Below, piece after piece: positions 43,473-52,277 of a DNA stretch of 64,000 nt (its first letter is position 1; each line of letters starts with the position of its first letter). Made by a program: the position numbers and the translations under genes. The notes beneath the pieces were generated by a model. The model saw only the letters and a list, made by a program, of their open reading frames with translations. It was not told the DNA's origin and did no database searches. The DNA comes from Pedobacter sp. SYP-B3415 (GTDB lineage Bacteria > Bacteroidota > Bacteroidia > Sphingobacteriales > Sphingobacteriaceae): contig NZ_RXNQ01000011.1 in the NCBI RefSeq assembly GCF_004138205.1, positions 124,001-188,000 of the forward strand, given 5' to 3'.

Positions 43473-44675
43473 ATGAAAACAATGAGACATCTGCCGGTGC
43501 TGCTGGCATTGCTGGTATGTTACGCTGCATGTAAAAAAACGGAGCATACAGCAGGAGAAAACGCGGGGAGCCCGGCTAAACAGTCCCCTGTGGCCCGCAT
43601 AAATGCCGTTGGGTCGGTGAGCATTTCAGGTAATAAATTTTATGTAAACGGCAAACAGATCTTTTTCAACGGCATCAACACCGCCTGGCAGAAACAAAAT
43701 GATTACAGCCTTGACTTTCTTGATCGCAATTATGATCCAAACTGGTGGAATGCGGAATTCGCGCGCTACAATCAGAACCGGATTAACCTGGCCAGGATAT
43801 GGATTCATGGCTCTGGTGCCTATAGCCCCGGCATAGACGGCAATGGTTATACTTTAAGTCCGAGCAGCCGTTTCCTTTCAGATATGGACGGACTGGTTCA
43901 GAAAGCCAAGGACTGGAACATTTATATCATGCCCACTTTCTGGTCTTTTGATATGGCGAAAGGCAGCAAAGCCGTCCAGTTCAGGAACATCATCACAGAC
44001 ATCAATAAAACAAATTCCTATATTAATAATTTTCTGATCCCGATCGTAAAGCGCTATAATTCAGTTCCTAATATAATGGGCTACGATTTATGCAATGAGC
44101 CCGAACATATCTGGCGCGATGCCGATTGCGGCAGGCTGGACCGCAATAAGGTGATCAGGTTCCTGGCCATGTGTGCGGCTGCCATCCATAAAAACTCTAC
44201 AAAGCCAGTAACCGTAGGGTCTATGTGGATTTGTTTTAATAGCGACCGGTACATTGGCTATAATACCTACACGGGCGATAACCGGTATACCGGGAATAAT
44301 TACAGCAATGCATCGTTACAGGCACAGTTTAACGATTCGCAAGCCTATCTTGACTTCTGGTCTCCGCACTGGTATGCCTGGCAGAGCAGCAGTGGCCCCT
44401 TTGCAACTTCTATTGGTTACTGGCTGGACAACGGCAATAAACCTGCATTGATCGGCGAAACTTATGGCGGTAATGTAAGCAGCTCGACGCCAAACAACAG
44501 TGGCAATTATAATATCACTATGGAAAATTATTATAAACAATCATACTGGAACGGGTATGCAGGTGTATGTGCCTGGAAAAATCCATGGGAGAACGATGGA
44601 TACGGTTCTTTTAATGGCATTGCTGCCGGAACGAACGCGTTTTACACGGCTTACCCGGCACTGGTATATCCTTAG
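43473..44675 (+). CDS. GH5-family beta-mannanase-like lipoprotein
   Basis: The 400-residue precursor has a lipobox near VCYAAC. The rest is a clan-A TIM barrel of the GH5 mannanase type. GKQIFFNGINTAWQ begins the barrel, the acid/base glutamate is in YDLCNEPEHIWRD (about 206-210), an SPHWYAW motif follows and the nucleophile is in ALIGETYGG (about 328). Tryptophan-rich loops suit a beta-mannan or glucomannan groove. As a lipoprotein it probably acts at the cell surface. The gene has its own promoter and terminator and stands first in the mannan locus on the plus strand. Confidence 0.88.
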   Translation: MKTMRHLPVLLALLVCYAACKKTEHTAGENAGSPAKQSPVARINAVGSVSISGNKFYVNGKQIFFNGINTAWQKQNDYSLDFLDRNYDPNWWNAEFARYNQNRINLARIWIHGSGAYSPGIDGNGYTLSPSSRFLSDMDGLVQKAKDWNIYIMPTFWSFDMAKGSKAVQFRNIITDINKTNSYINNFLIPIVKRYNSVPNIMGYDLCNEPEHIWRDADCGRLDRNKVIRFLAMCAAAIHKNSTKPVTVGSMWICFNSDRYIGYNTYTGDNRYTGNNYSNASLQAQFNDSQAYLDFWSPHWYAWQSSSGPFATSIGYWLDNGNKPALIGETYGGNVSSSTPNNSGNYNITMENYYKQSYWNGYAGVCAWKNPWENDGYGSFNGIAAGTNAFYTAYPALVYP

Positions 44676-44685
44676 CACCTTTATA

Positions 44686-44722
44686 GTTCACGGATCCTTA
44701 ACGTTAATCCGTGGACCTTTTT
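44686..44722 (+). terminator. Terminator after the GH5 gene
   Basis: GTTCACGGAT (44686-44695) pairs with ATCCGTGGAC (44707-44716) over ten bases with one G-T pair, followed by a T5 tract at 44718-44722. It lies 11 bases after the GH5 stop. Confidence 0.8.
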
Positions 44723-44745
44723 CACTGCTTATTGTTAAAAAAACA

Positions 44746-44777
44746 TTAGTGATGGCTGGCCGATCAAAATATCTTTG
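44746..44777 (+). promoter_or_regulatory. Promoter of the epimerase gene
   Basis: TTAG (44746-44749), 20 bases, then TATCTTTG (44770-44777). The same TTAG-N20-TATYTTTG layout occurs before the second GH26 gene. The start codon lies 35 bases downstream. Confidence 0.5.
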
Positions 44778-44812
44778 GAGACCGGGTTTGCATACGGAGC
44801 CTGGAATATGTT

Positions 44813-45988
44813 ATGATGGAACTCTCAAAAGCTAATGTCGATAAGGAGCTGCAGGCTATTCTGAACTATTGGAGAACGAAGATGGTAGATCCGGCGGGCG
44901 GCTTTTTCGGCAGGATCGATGAAAACGAACGTGTTGACACGGCTGCGGCTAAGGGTGTGGTGCTGAACGCAAGAATTCTATGGACTTTTTCGGCGTGTTG
45001 GAATTACACCCGGAGCAGGCAAGATTTTGAGCTGGCACAACGCGCGGCCGATTATATGCATGATCATTTCACTGATCTGGAAGCCGGGGGCGTATATTGG
45101 TCTGTGACCGCTAACGGACAGCCACTGGACACAAAGAAGCAGATTTACGCGCAAGCGTTTGCCATCTATGGGCTCTCGGCGTTTTACCGGATTGCCTCCC
45201 GCCAAAAAGACCTGCAGCTCGCAATTGATCTGTTCAGGTGTATTGAACAATACAGCGTCGACCGTGGGCTTGGCGGTTATCTTGAAGCATTTTCACGCGA
45301 ATGGACTGAACTTGCTGACTTACGGCTTAGCGAGAAAGATGCCAACGAAAAGAAAACAATGAATACGCACCTGCATATTCTTGAAGCCTATACACTGCTC
45401 TACCAGGTATGGCCGGATGCAACATTGAAAAACAGCCTGAGGTCATTGCTCGATGTATTTGCCGATCAGATATACGATCACCAAAGGCGCCACCTGCGGC
45501 TTTTTATGAATGAAAAGTGGGAAAGCAAATTGAATATCGTATCGTTTGGTCATGATATCGAGGCCAGCTGGCTGCTGCTTGAAGCCGCTCAGGTTTTGGG
45601 CGATGCACATTTGCTGACCCGTGTTCAAACACTGGCGCTTGAACTGGCGGATGCCTCGCTGGAAGGAATTGCGGCTGACGGCGCTATGATTTATGAATAT
45701 GATGCTGACTCGAAACACATGAATAACGAGCGCCACTGGTGGGTACAGGCTGAAGCGATGGTTGGGTTTCTGACAGCGGCACAGCTAAGCGGGGATTCGC
45801 GCTTTTACAGCGTCACCGCGGGGTTGTGGGATTATACCGCTAAGGCGATCATTGACCGGACAAACGGGGAGTGGTATTGGGGGCGGAAGGGGAACGGAGA
45901 ACTTATGCCGGGAGAAGACAAAGCGGGTTTCTGGAAGTGCCCTTATCATAACAGCAGGGCTTGCCTCGAATTACTTAACAGACTTTAA
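44813..45988 (+). CDS. AGE-family cellobiose/mannobiose 2-epimerase
   Basis: The 391-residue protein is an (alpha/alpha)6-barrel epimerase. Catalytic histidines lie in FGHDIEASWLL (about 242), RHWWVQAEAMVGF (about 310) and FWKCPYHNSRACLELL (about 380); the NTHLHILEAYT helix is also conserved. In Bacteroides, the mannobiose 2-epimerase converts beta-1,4-mannobiose to mannosyl-glucose, the substrate of the GH130 phosphorylase encoded next, convergently, at 46034. The pairing makes the mannobiose role more likely than N-acylglucosamine epimerization. Two ATG codons open the frame; either could serve. No signal peptide is seen, so it is cytoplasmic. Confidence 0.9.
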   Translation: MMELSKANVDKELQAILNYWRTKMVDPAGGFFGRIDENERVDTAAAKGVVLNARILWTFSACWNYTRSRQDFELAQRAADYMHDHFTDLEAGGVYWSVTANGQPLDTKKQIYAQAFAIYGLSAFYRIASRQKDLQLAIDLFRCIEQYSVDRGLGGYLEAFSREWTELADLRLSEKDANEKKTMNTHLHILEAYTLLYQVWPDATLKNSLRSLLDVFADQIYDHQRRHLRLFMNEKWESKLNIVSFGHDIEASWLLLEAAQVLGDAHLLTRVQTLALELADASLEGIAADGAMIYEYDADSKHMNNERHWWVQAEAMVGFLTAAQLSGDSRFYSVTAGLWDYTAKAIIDRTNGEWYWGRKGNGELMPGEDKAGFWKCPYHNSRACLELLNRL

Positions 45989-45998
45989 GCTTAAAAGT

Positions 45999-46033
45999 AA
46001 CCGGCTCATGCATATTGCATGAGCCGGTTTTAT
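45999..46033. terminator. Bidirectional terminator with a perfect 14-bp stem
   Basis: AACCGGCTCATGCA (45999-46012) and TGCATGAGCCGGTT (46016-46029) pair without mismatch around a three-base loop. A T-rich tail follows on the plus strand, and TTACTTTT on the minus strand. It lies between the convergent epimerase and GH130 genes. Confidence 0.92.
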
Positions 46034-47209
46034 TTAGGATACGGCTACGCTATTGGCACCGATCAGGTTGTTGATAGCTCTTACAGATGCCGCTGAGCTC
46101 AACCCGTCTTCGGGTGTATTGATCACATAATCAATAAGTTGCTGTACGCTGGTTTCGGCTACATGCATACGTGTGTCTGACGATGCATAATAGACCAGCA
46201 CGCGGTCACCATCCTGAATCCAGCCGTTTGAAAAAACCACGTTAGAAACATCACCGATCCGTTCTTCACCTTCCGGTGCGATAAAATAACCTGCGGGTTT
46301 ATGAATAATCCGGGTCAGGTCGTCTAGAGCAGTCATAAACAGGTAAAGTGTGTAGCGCAGTCCCGCGGCCGTGTTTCTTACGCCATGCGCCAGGTGAAGC
46401 CAGCCCTTATCCGTTTTAAGCGGTGCCGGACCAAGGCCATTTTTGGCCTCGTAAATGGTATGGTATACCTTCCGGTCAAGAATGACTTCTTTGCTCACGA
46501 CAGCCGGGTTCATGCTTTCGGCCAGGCCGAAGCCGATGCCGCCGCCGTTACCTGCCTCGATGAAACCATCCTGCGGACGGGTGTACAGCGCATACTTCCC
46601 GTCGACAAACTCAGGATGAAGCACTACGTTACGCTGCTGCGGTGAAGGTGTTTCCAGGTCGGGCAGGCGCTCCCAGGTTTTAAGGTCGCGCGTACGTACA
46701 ATGCCACACTGGGCAATGGCAGCGGTCTGGTCGCCTTCGGGCGCTTCAGGGTCACGCCTTTCTGTGCAGAAAAGGCCGTAAATCCAGCCGTCTTCATGCT
46801 GCACAAGGCGCATGTCATATACGTTGGTGTCGGGTTCATCATTTTCAGCAAGCGTAACCGGCTGTTCCCAGAATCTGAAGCCATCAATTCCGTTGGCACT
46901 TTCTGCCACTGCGAAAAAAGACTTCCGGTCTGAGCCCTCCACGCGGGCAACGAGGATATAACGGCCCTCGAAAAGGATCGCACCGGCATTAAAAACCGCG
47001 TTTATGCCAATCCGCTCCATCAACCAGGGATTGGCTTCCTCATTGAAGTCATACTTCCAGTTCAGCGGCACATGTGCTGCCGTCAGGACGGGGTTTTGAT
47101 AGCGGAAAAAGAGTCCGTTCCCCAGTTCCTCGCGCTGATTTGGCCGCCTCAGATACGCTTCGTATTGCGATTTCAGTTTGTCTGATCTTTCTTGAAAATA
47201 GGTGTTCAT
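46034..47209 (-). CDS. GH130 beta-1,4-mannosyl-glucose phosphorylase
   Basis: The start at 47209 (MNTYFQERSDKLKSQYE) avoids overlap with the transporter gene; an upstream Met at 47236 is possible. The 391-residue cytoplasmic protein is a five-bladed propeller of GH130. Characteristic parts are NWKYDFNEEANPWLMER, NAVFNAGAI, RVEGSDRKSFF, EPDTNVYDMRL with the catalytic Asp, and the phosphate-site region RNVVLHPEF. It fits 4-O-beta-D-mannosyl-D-glucose phosphorylase, which releases mannose-1-phosphate and glucose. It is the last gene of a minus-strand run behind the symporter and convergent with the epimerase that supplies its substrate. Confidence 0.92.
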   Translation of the reverse strand: MNTYFQERSDKLKSQYEAYLRRPNQREELGNGLFFRYQNPVLTAAHVPLNWKYDFNEEANPWLMERIGINAVFNAGAILFEGRYILVARVEGSDRKSFFAVAESANGIDGFRFWEQPVTLAENDEPDTNVYDMRLVQHEDGWIYGLFCTERRDPEAPEGDQTAAIAQCGIVRTRDLKTWERLPDLETPSPQQRNVVLHPEFVDGKYALYTRPQDGFIEAGNGGGIGFGLAESMNPAVVSKEVILDRKVYHTIYEAKNGLGPAPLKTDKGWLHLAHGVRNTAAGLRYTLYLFMTALDDLTRIIHKPAGYFIAPEGEERIGDVSNVVFSNGWIQDGDRVLVYYASSDTRMHVAETSVQQLIDYVINTPEDGLSSAASVRAINNLIGANSVAVS

Positions 47210-47232
47210 ATTTATTGGATGAAATGTGTAGT

Positions 47233-48639
47233 TCAATTTCGGGGTTCGCCACGGGCTTCCCGGCGGCGCGAAAGTTCTTTTGAGAGGTCAATCATATAGG
47301 TGTCACTTAGTTTGTAAAACAGGATGATGCCAACCGATAACAGCGAGCCGGCGGCGGGGATGAGACTCATCATGTACCTGATGCCGGTTTGTGCGGCTTC
47401 ATTCTGGACGGCGTTCGCCTGGAAACCGTACGATGCGAGAATCCAGCCGGTCAGTGCGCCGCCTAGCGTCCAGCCAAGTTTTTGCGACATTGAAGAGGAA
47501 GAAAAGATCAGCCCTGTTGCCCGGCGACCGGTTTTCCATTCCGAATAATCGGCAATGTCCGCATACATCGACCACAGTAGGGGGAAGATGCTGCCGGCAC
47601 AAATGCTGATCAGAATCTGCAGCGCAAAAACCAGGAAGACATCCTGAGGCGAGCAGAGGTAGAACACGATGCTTAATGCGGTAGCAAGAAGCATGGCTCC
47701 GATAAACGTATTTTTCTTTCCTGTCCGGTCCGACACTAGTTTAGCAAGCACAACACCCACAATATTTGCGGCTTGTCCAAGAACCAGGTACAGCGTGCTG
47801 TAACTGAACTGCATGCCTAAAAGGGCGATGCCCTGGCTGTTGCCGCCGAAATAGTATTTGAAATAATAAACGGCGGAACCGTCGCGAAGGGAGTTAAATA
47901 TCAGTGTACATACGCCTGCGCCCAGTAAAATGAACCATGGCTTGTTGCGGGCCAGATCTTTCAGGTCAGCGCTAAGGTTGCTTTTCTGTGCCGGCAGATC
48001 GGTTATCCGCTCGCGTGTCCAGGCAAAAGTGAGGTAAAACAGTACCACTGCGATCAGGGCATAAACAGCTATGCTTGCCTGCCAGCCTGTTTTCAGTGCC
48101 TGCTGATCGGTTTTACCGTCGCTGAACCATTCGACCAGCGACTCGGCGCTTCCCAGGACGAGGATGCTTCCGGCGAAGGCGAATACGAAGCGGAAGGTCG
48201 ACAGGGCGGTGCGCTCGCGGGTGTCAGCGCTCATCACACCCATCAGCGAGGCATAAGGTACGTTGATAGCAGAATAGATCATCATCATCAGCGTGTAGGT
48301 TACATATGCATAGATGATCTTTCCCGTGCTGCTGAATTCGGGAGCGGTGAAGGTAAGTACACCGATCAATCCGAATGGAACAGCTACCCAAAGCAGGTAG
48401 GGGCGAAATTTACCCCAGCGGGTCTGGGTGCGGTCGGAGAGCACACCGATGAGCGGGTCAAGTGCGGTGTCCCAGATCCGGGTAATCAGGAACATTGTTC
48501 CTACCACGCCGGCCGCAATACCGAAAACATCGGTATAATAATATAAAAGGTATACGGAAAATAGTTTCCAAAACATGGATGAGGCGAAGTCGCCGAAGCC
48601 GTAGCCGATCTTTTCTTTTAAGGAGAGTGCTTGTTTCAT
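47233..48639 (-). CDS. GPH-family sugar/cation symporter (MFS)
   Basis: The 468-residue protein has about 12 membrane helices and the glycoside-pentoside-hexuronide signature: KIGYGFGDFASSMFW at the N-terminus, DPLIGVLSDRTQTRWGKFRPYLLW in loop 2-3 (read as DPLIG and RWGKFRPYLL) and INVPYASLMGVMS. GPH transporters move di- and oligosaccharides with Na+ or H+. In this setting it probably brings mannobiose into the cytoplasm for the epimerase and phosphorylase. It lies 51 bases after the GH26 gene and 23 before the GH130 start. Confidence 0.92.
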   Translation of the reverse strand: MKQALSLKEKIGYGFGDFASSMFWKLFSVYLLYYYTDVFGIAAGVVGTMFLITRIWDTALDPLIGVLSDRTQTRWGKFRPYLLWVAVPFGLIGVLTFTAPEFSSTGKIIYAYVTYTLMMMIYSAINVPYASLMGVMSADTRERTALSTFRFVFAFAGSILVLGSAESLVEWFSDGKTDQQALKTGWQASIAVYALIAVVLFYLTFAWTRERITDLPAQKSNLSADLKDLARNKPWFILLGAGVCTLIFNSLRDGSAVYYFKYYFGGNSQGIALLGMQFSYSTLYLVLGQAANIVGVVLAKLVSDRTGKKNTFIGAMLLATALSIVFYLCSPQDVFLVFALQILISICAGSIFPLLWSMYADIADYSEWKTGRRATGLIFSSSSMSQKLGWTLGGALTGWILASYGFQANAVQNEAAQTGIRYMMSLIPAAGSLLSVGIILFYKLSDTYMIDLSKELSRRREARGEPRN

Positions 48640-48690
48640 GCGTTACTGAAAGTGGTCTTGTATTCGACGAAGGTCTTCATTTTTGCGCGT

Positions 48691-49713
48691 TTACCAGCCT
48701 GGCATTTTATCGAGCGTGATCACGCGCGAAGCGCTGTGGAGCGCACTAAGTTGTTCGCTGCTGTTTTGCTGAAATACAAGCTCAGACCAGCCCATAAAAA
48801 ATGTCCATTTTGGCTGCTCCAGTAATTGCTGGGCTGTTGGCAGCTTATCACATTCGCCGATCGCTATAGGTTTGCCTTCGGCGATACGAAGCATAGCCTG
48901 GTATTTTGCAAGCGTGAATCCGCTGCCATCATAAAAATCAAGCGCAGCTACATCCCAGTATTCTTTACCAGGATTATAGTTTGTCAGATCAGAGGACAGG
49001 GTAGGGAAGTCCTGCATATCCCACACCCAGATCAGGTTGCTTAAACCTTTAACATTTTTCATGTAATTGTGTGTGTATTGCCAGAGCTTTCGCGTGCCGT
49101 TTGCGCTGGGCCGGCCACCCCACCAGAATTTACCCTGGTTCATTTCATGCAGCGGACGCCAGAGAACCTCAACGCCCTGGTCTTTAAGAAATTTCAGATA
49201 CCCGCTCACTTCGTCCATCATAGACTTCCATTTTGTGTTGATGGCTGTTCCTTCCGTTAGCAAATCGTTCCATTCCTTGTCAGAAAGTGCGCTCATTACC
49301 CCCTGACCGTTGTCCCATTCACAAGGCTGAGACTTGGCAGGATTACAGGCATGCCACATAATATTAATCACGGCACCCTTTTTCCATTGGTTGAGCGCTT
49401 CGCTGATCATGATCTGGCGGTTGCTGATGTTATCCTGCTGAAACAGAAAATCACCGCTCCAAAGCGCCGGATATTTTCCGGTAACCGACTTCATCTGTTC
49501 GGTAAACCGCGCGGGCGTACTATTCGGTTCCCGGTTGTGCATTCCTGATAGTGTTTTGTTTCCTGAAATGCTGTACAGGTAGTTTAGGGTCTTGAATGGT
49601 GTGTTCGGTGTGACCGGATCGGGTTCTTTTTTCTCCTGATTGTCTCCGGCCGGTTTTTTACAGGCCGAAAGGCCTGTCGCAACACAAAGCAGGAAAAGCA
49701 GTATACGCTTCAT
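48691..49713 (-). CDS. GH26 beta-mannanase, lipoprotein form
   Basis: The 340-residue precursor has a lipobox in ATGLSAC. The GH26 barrel carries the acid/base glutamate in WRPLHEMNQGKFWWGG (about 190) and the nucleophile in IAIGECDKLP (about 295), with SGMHNREPN and MWHACNPA near the N-terminal side. It shares most of its sequence with the second GH26 at 56637, but that copy has a cleaved signal without a lipobox Cys. As a lipoprotein this one probably works on the surface. It lies between the glycan-binding lipoprotein and the symporter in a six-gene minus-strand operon. Confidence 0.93.
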   Translation of the reverse strand: MKRILLFLLCVATGLSACKKPAGDNQEKKEPDPVTPNTPFKTLNYLYSISGNKTLSGMHNREPNSTPARFTEQMKSVTGKYPALWSGDFLFQQDNISNRQIMISEALNQWKKGAVINIMWHACNPAKSQPCEWDNGQGVMSALSDKEWNDLLTEGTAINTKWKSMMDEVSGYLKFLKDQGVEVLWRPLHEMNQGKFWWGGRPSANGTRKLWQYTHNYMKNVKGLSNLIWVWDMQDFPTLSSDLTNYNPGKEYWDVAALDFYDGSGFTLAKYQAMLRIAEGKPIAIGECDKLPTAQQLLEQPKWTFFMGWSELVFQQNSSEQLSALHSASRVITLDKMPGW

Positions 49714-49790
49714 AGTTTTTCGATTATAAGTCAGGCGGTTCCGGCTGGTGCCGGAACACCCGAAGCTGATAGTTAATGATAAGTTGCGTC

Positions 49791-50723
49791 TTAGTTTTTC
49801 CTTACATCGATCCAGAAACGTCTGGGTTTCTTTACAAACTTGTCGAGGTCGCTGTAGATATTTCCCCAGTCATCGTTGCCGTTCAGCGTAAACTCAAATG
49901 ACTGGCTGGCAACCGTTTTTTTCGCGTTGTTACCCAGGTCGATGGTGCCTGCACCGATAAATTTGCCCGTAGCGGTTTTTCCGTCTGCAAACGTAAAGGT
50001 GATGGTATTGTTTACATAATTGCGGCTCCACTTGCCTTCGCCTTTTGGTATGGTCCTGTAAAAGCTGTTTACGTCTGTCTGCGGCGTGCCGGTAAACAGG
50101 AAATTGGCATATTTACCGTCGGCACCGGCATTGTTGCTGATGTTTCCGAAAGTGTTGCCTTCAGCAGTTACGCCGCCGAAGGTAAATACAAGCTGGTTGT
50201 CGAGTTCAGCCGCGGGACCATCGGCCGCCGGCCAGATCCAGGGTTTGTCGGTCATTTTTAGCACAGCTGCGCCACCGTACTCCGGCCCGGTACCGCCATA
50301 TACCACCAGGTCTGTTACGGCGTAGGTGCCCAGGATACTTTCTGTAAACGGGACCAGTTCTACCGTCCATTCGCGTGTTTCGCCGCTTTCGGCAGTTACT
50401 GTGTATTTTGTCTTGTTGCCGTTGCCGCTAAAGTTGATCGTCTCACCCGATGCCGGACTGATACTGGCTTTGTAGGAACTCTGAATACTCGGACGAACTT
50501 TGCTAAGGTCTGTATTACCCTGCATGAGCACCTTTACCATAACGGTACCGGCGCTGCGGTTAATTTCAGCGGGACCGATCTGGACAAGTCCATCGCCAAG
50601 CGTGAAAGCTTCTATAGACTTTTCGTTACTCTCGACGTCTTTATAGGGGTCTTTCTGACAGGCCAGGGCTGTAATCAGCATGATGCAGAGCCAGATATTT
50701 TTCATGATCGCGTTTGTTTTCAT
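49791..50723 (-). CDS. Surface glycan-binding lipoprotein (SusE-position)
   Basis: The 310-residue precursor has a lipobox near ITALAC; MKTNAIMKN or the internal MKNIWL could be the start. Residues about 30-120 form a DUF5018-like beta-sandwich (IEAFTLGDGLVQIGPAEI, GETREWTVEL). The rest is predicted beta-rich, with ILGTYAVTDLVVYGGTGPEYGG and aromatic residues (DKPWIWP, RRFWIDV) that could hold sugar. It lies eleven bases after SusD in the place normally taken by SusE/F-like proteins, so it probably binds mannan at the surface. It is not a known enzyme. Confidence 0.75.
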   Translation of the reverse strand: MKTNAIMKNIWLCIMLITALACQKDPYKDVESNEKSIEAFTLGDGLVQIGPAEINRSAGTVMVKVLMQGNTDLSKVRPSIQSSYKASISPASGETINFSGNGNKTKYTVTAESGETREWTVELVPFTESILGTYAVTDLVVYGGTGPEYGGAAVLKMTDKPWIWPAADGPAAELDNQLVFTFGGVTAEGNTFGNISNNAGADGKYANFLFTGTPQTDVNSFYRTIPKGEGKWSRNYVNNTITFTFADGKTATGKFIGAGTIDLGNNAKKTVASQSFEFTLNGNDDWGNIYSDLDKFVKKPRRFWIDVRKN

Positions 50724-50733
50724 GATGTTAAGT

Positions 50734-52266
50734 TTATTTGATTAAAGGGTTGGTATCAATTTCACGTTGCGGGATAGGGAAGAAGTAGGCGCCGCTTGTT
50801 ATGGTTTTGCCATATTTCTGCACCAGAATTTTTTCCATGCTGTTTGTACGGCGCAGATCGAACAGGCGGTTGCCTTCGAAAGCCAGCTCAAGCGCCCGTT
50901 CTTCAACTATGGCGTCGCGAAATGCCTGCAGCCCGAGTGCGGGGTTGAGCGGGCCAATACCCGCCCGGGCCCTGATGCGGTTTACTGCTGCATAACCTTC
51001 GGTAGTCGGGCCGGCAGCTTCGGCAAACACCAGGAGAATGTCTGAATAACGTATTACAGGCGAATTGCAGCTGCTTTTATCGCCAACGCGCAGCGGATCA
51101 ATGAACTTTCTTGTGAACGGCCGCGAGCTGCTTGTGATATCCAGATTATAGGTGGTGCCGGCGTTTGTATAACTTGACACGATGAGTTCAGTTTTGCGCC
51201 TATCGTTGGTTGCATAGGCATTATAGATGGCAGCTTCTGTGCGGAAATGTGCCCAGCCCTGGCCTATATTGATGGTCCTGCTGGCAGGATCGCTGGCGTC
51301 GTATGGAATGGTCATCGGCCGGTCGGCTGGGAGAAACATGTTTGGCAGTTTCGAGAAATTTCCTTCAACCTCGCCGGTGCGGTCTACTGCCGCGTCGAAG
51401 ATGTGCTCAGACACGGCAGTTTTTTTATAAACCTCGGTATCAAAAATTTCTGGCAGCCGCTCGGTAAAACCGAAAGTGGTCTGACCGGAAATTACCCGGG
51501 AAGCGGCGGTACGCGCTTGTGTGTAAGCTGCTTCAGCATCGGGAACAAAGCCATAACCGGGTGCGCCCGTGGCTTTAGACGAGGCCAGGTGCAGGTGTAC
51601 TTTCGCCAGGAGCGCATCTACTGCTACCTTATTCGCGCGGCCTTCGCTGATCCGCGGAACGGTGATTAGTTGTCCGGCTTGGTTCAGGTCAGCAAGGATC
51701 AGGTCAAAGATGTCTTTCAGCGAGGCTTTTGGGGCGGGAATCTGCGCTACGTCAGATATTGTTTCCAGGCGTAAGGGAACTTCGCCAAACATCCGGACCA
51801 GGTTAAAATAATGCAGTGCACGGAGGAAATGGCCTTCGCCAACAACCTGATTTCTTGCAGCCTCGGGCATGGAACTGATGTTGGGCACATTCGTGATAAC
51901 CGCATTGGCACGTGCAATACCCCGGTAAATATAGGTCCAGATGTTGTCCAGATCAGAATTGTTCGGGGTGGTACGCAGTTCGTCGAGTTCGAAGTTTGCG
52001 GCACCGGCATCTCCTTTTTGCGTCAGGTTTTCTGTAGGCAGTTCGGTAATAATGTAGTAGCCGCGCGAATAATAGCCAACTTCGGGCAGCACAGAATAGG
52101 CATAGATGATTGCTGATTCGGCATCGGCAGCTGTCTTATAGAAAGATCCGGTATTGGTCAGTCCGTATGGCTTTTCTTCCATCTTGCCGCAAGCCGTCGG
52201 AAACAGTGATGCTGCAGACAAGGTGCCGATGAGAATAAATTTATAGTTGAGTTTTTTGATGTTCAT
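50734..52266 (-). CDS. susD: SusD/RagB-family nutrient-binding lipoprotein
   Basis: The 510-residue lipoprotein has a lipobox in LFPTAC, then the SusD TPR-like N-terminal region (ESAIIYAYSVLPEVGYYSRG; FLRALHYFNLVRMFGEVPL) and the C-terminal half with RYSDILLVFAEAA, AVNRIRARAGI and EERALELAFEGNRLFDLRR. It is the usual partner that lids the SusC transporter and captures oligosaccharides. It is encoded twelve bases downstream of SusC. Size and motifs are standard; the glycan specificity follows only from the neighbouring mannanases. Confidence 0.95.
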   Translation of the reverse strand: MNIKKLNYKFILIGTLSAASLFPTACGKMEEKPYGLTNTGSFYKTAADAESAIIYAYSVLPEVGYYSRGYYIITELPTENLTQKGDAGAANFELDELRTTPNNSDLDNIWTYIYRGIARANAVITNVPNISSMPEAARNQVVGEGHFLRALHYFNLVRMFGEVPLRLETISDVAQIPAPKASLKDIFDLILADLNQAGQLITVPRISEGRANKVAVDALLAKVHLHLASSKATGAPGYGFVPDAEAAYTQARTAASRVISGQTTFGFTERLPEIFDTEVYKKTAVSEHIFDAAVDRTGEVEGNFSKLPNMFLPADRPMTIPYDASDPASRTINIGQGWAHFRTEAAIYNAYATNDRRKTELIVSSYTNAGTTYNLDITSSSRPFTRKFIDPLRVGDKSSCNSPVIRYSDILLVFAEAAGPTTEGYAAVNRIRARAGIGPLNPALGLQAFRDAIVEERALELAFEGNRLFDLRRTNSMEKILVQKYGKTITSGAYFFPIPQREIDTNPLIK

Positions 52267-52277
52267 GACTGTAGTTA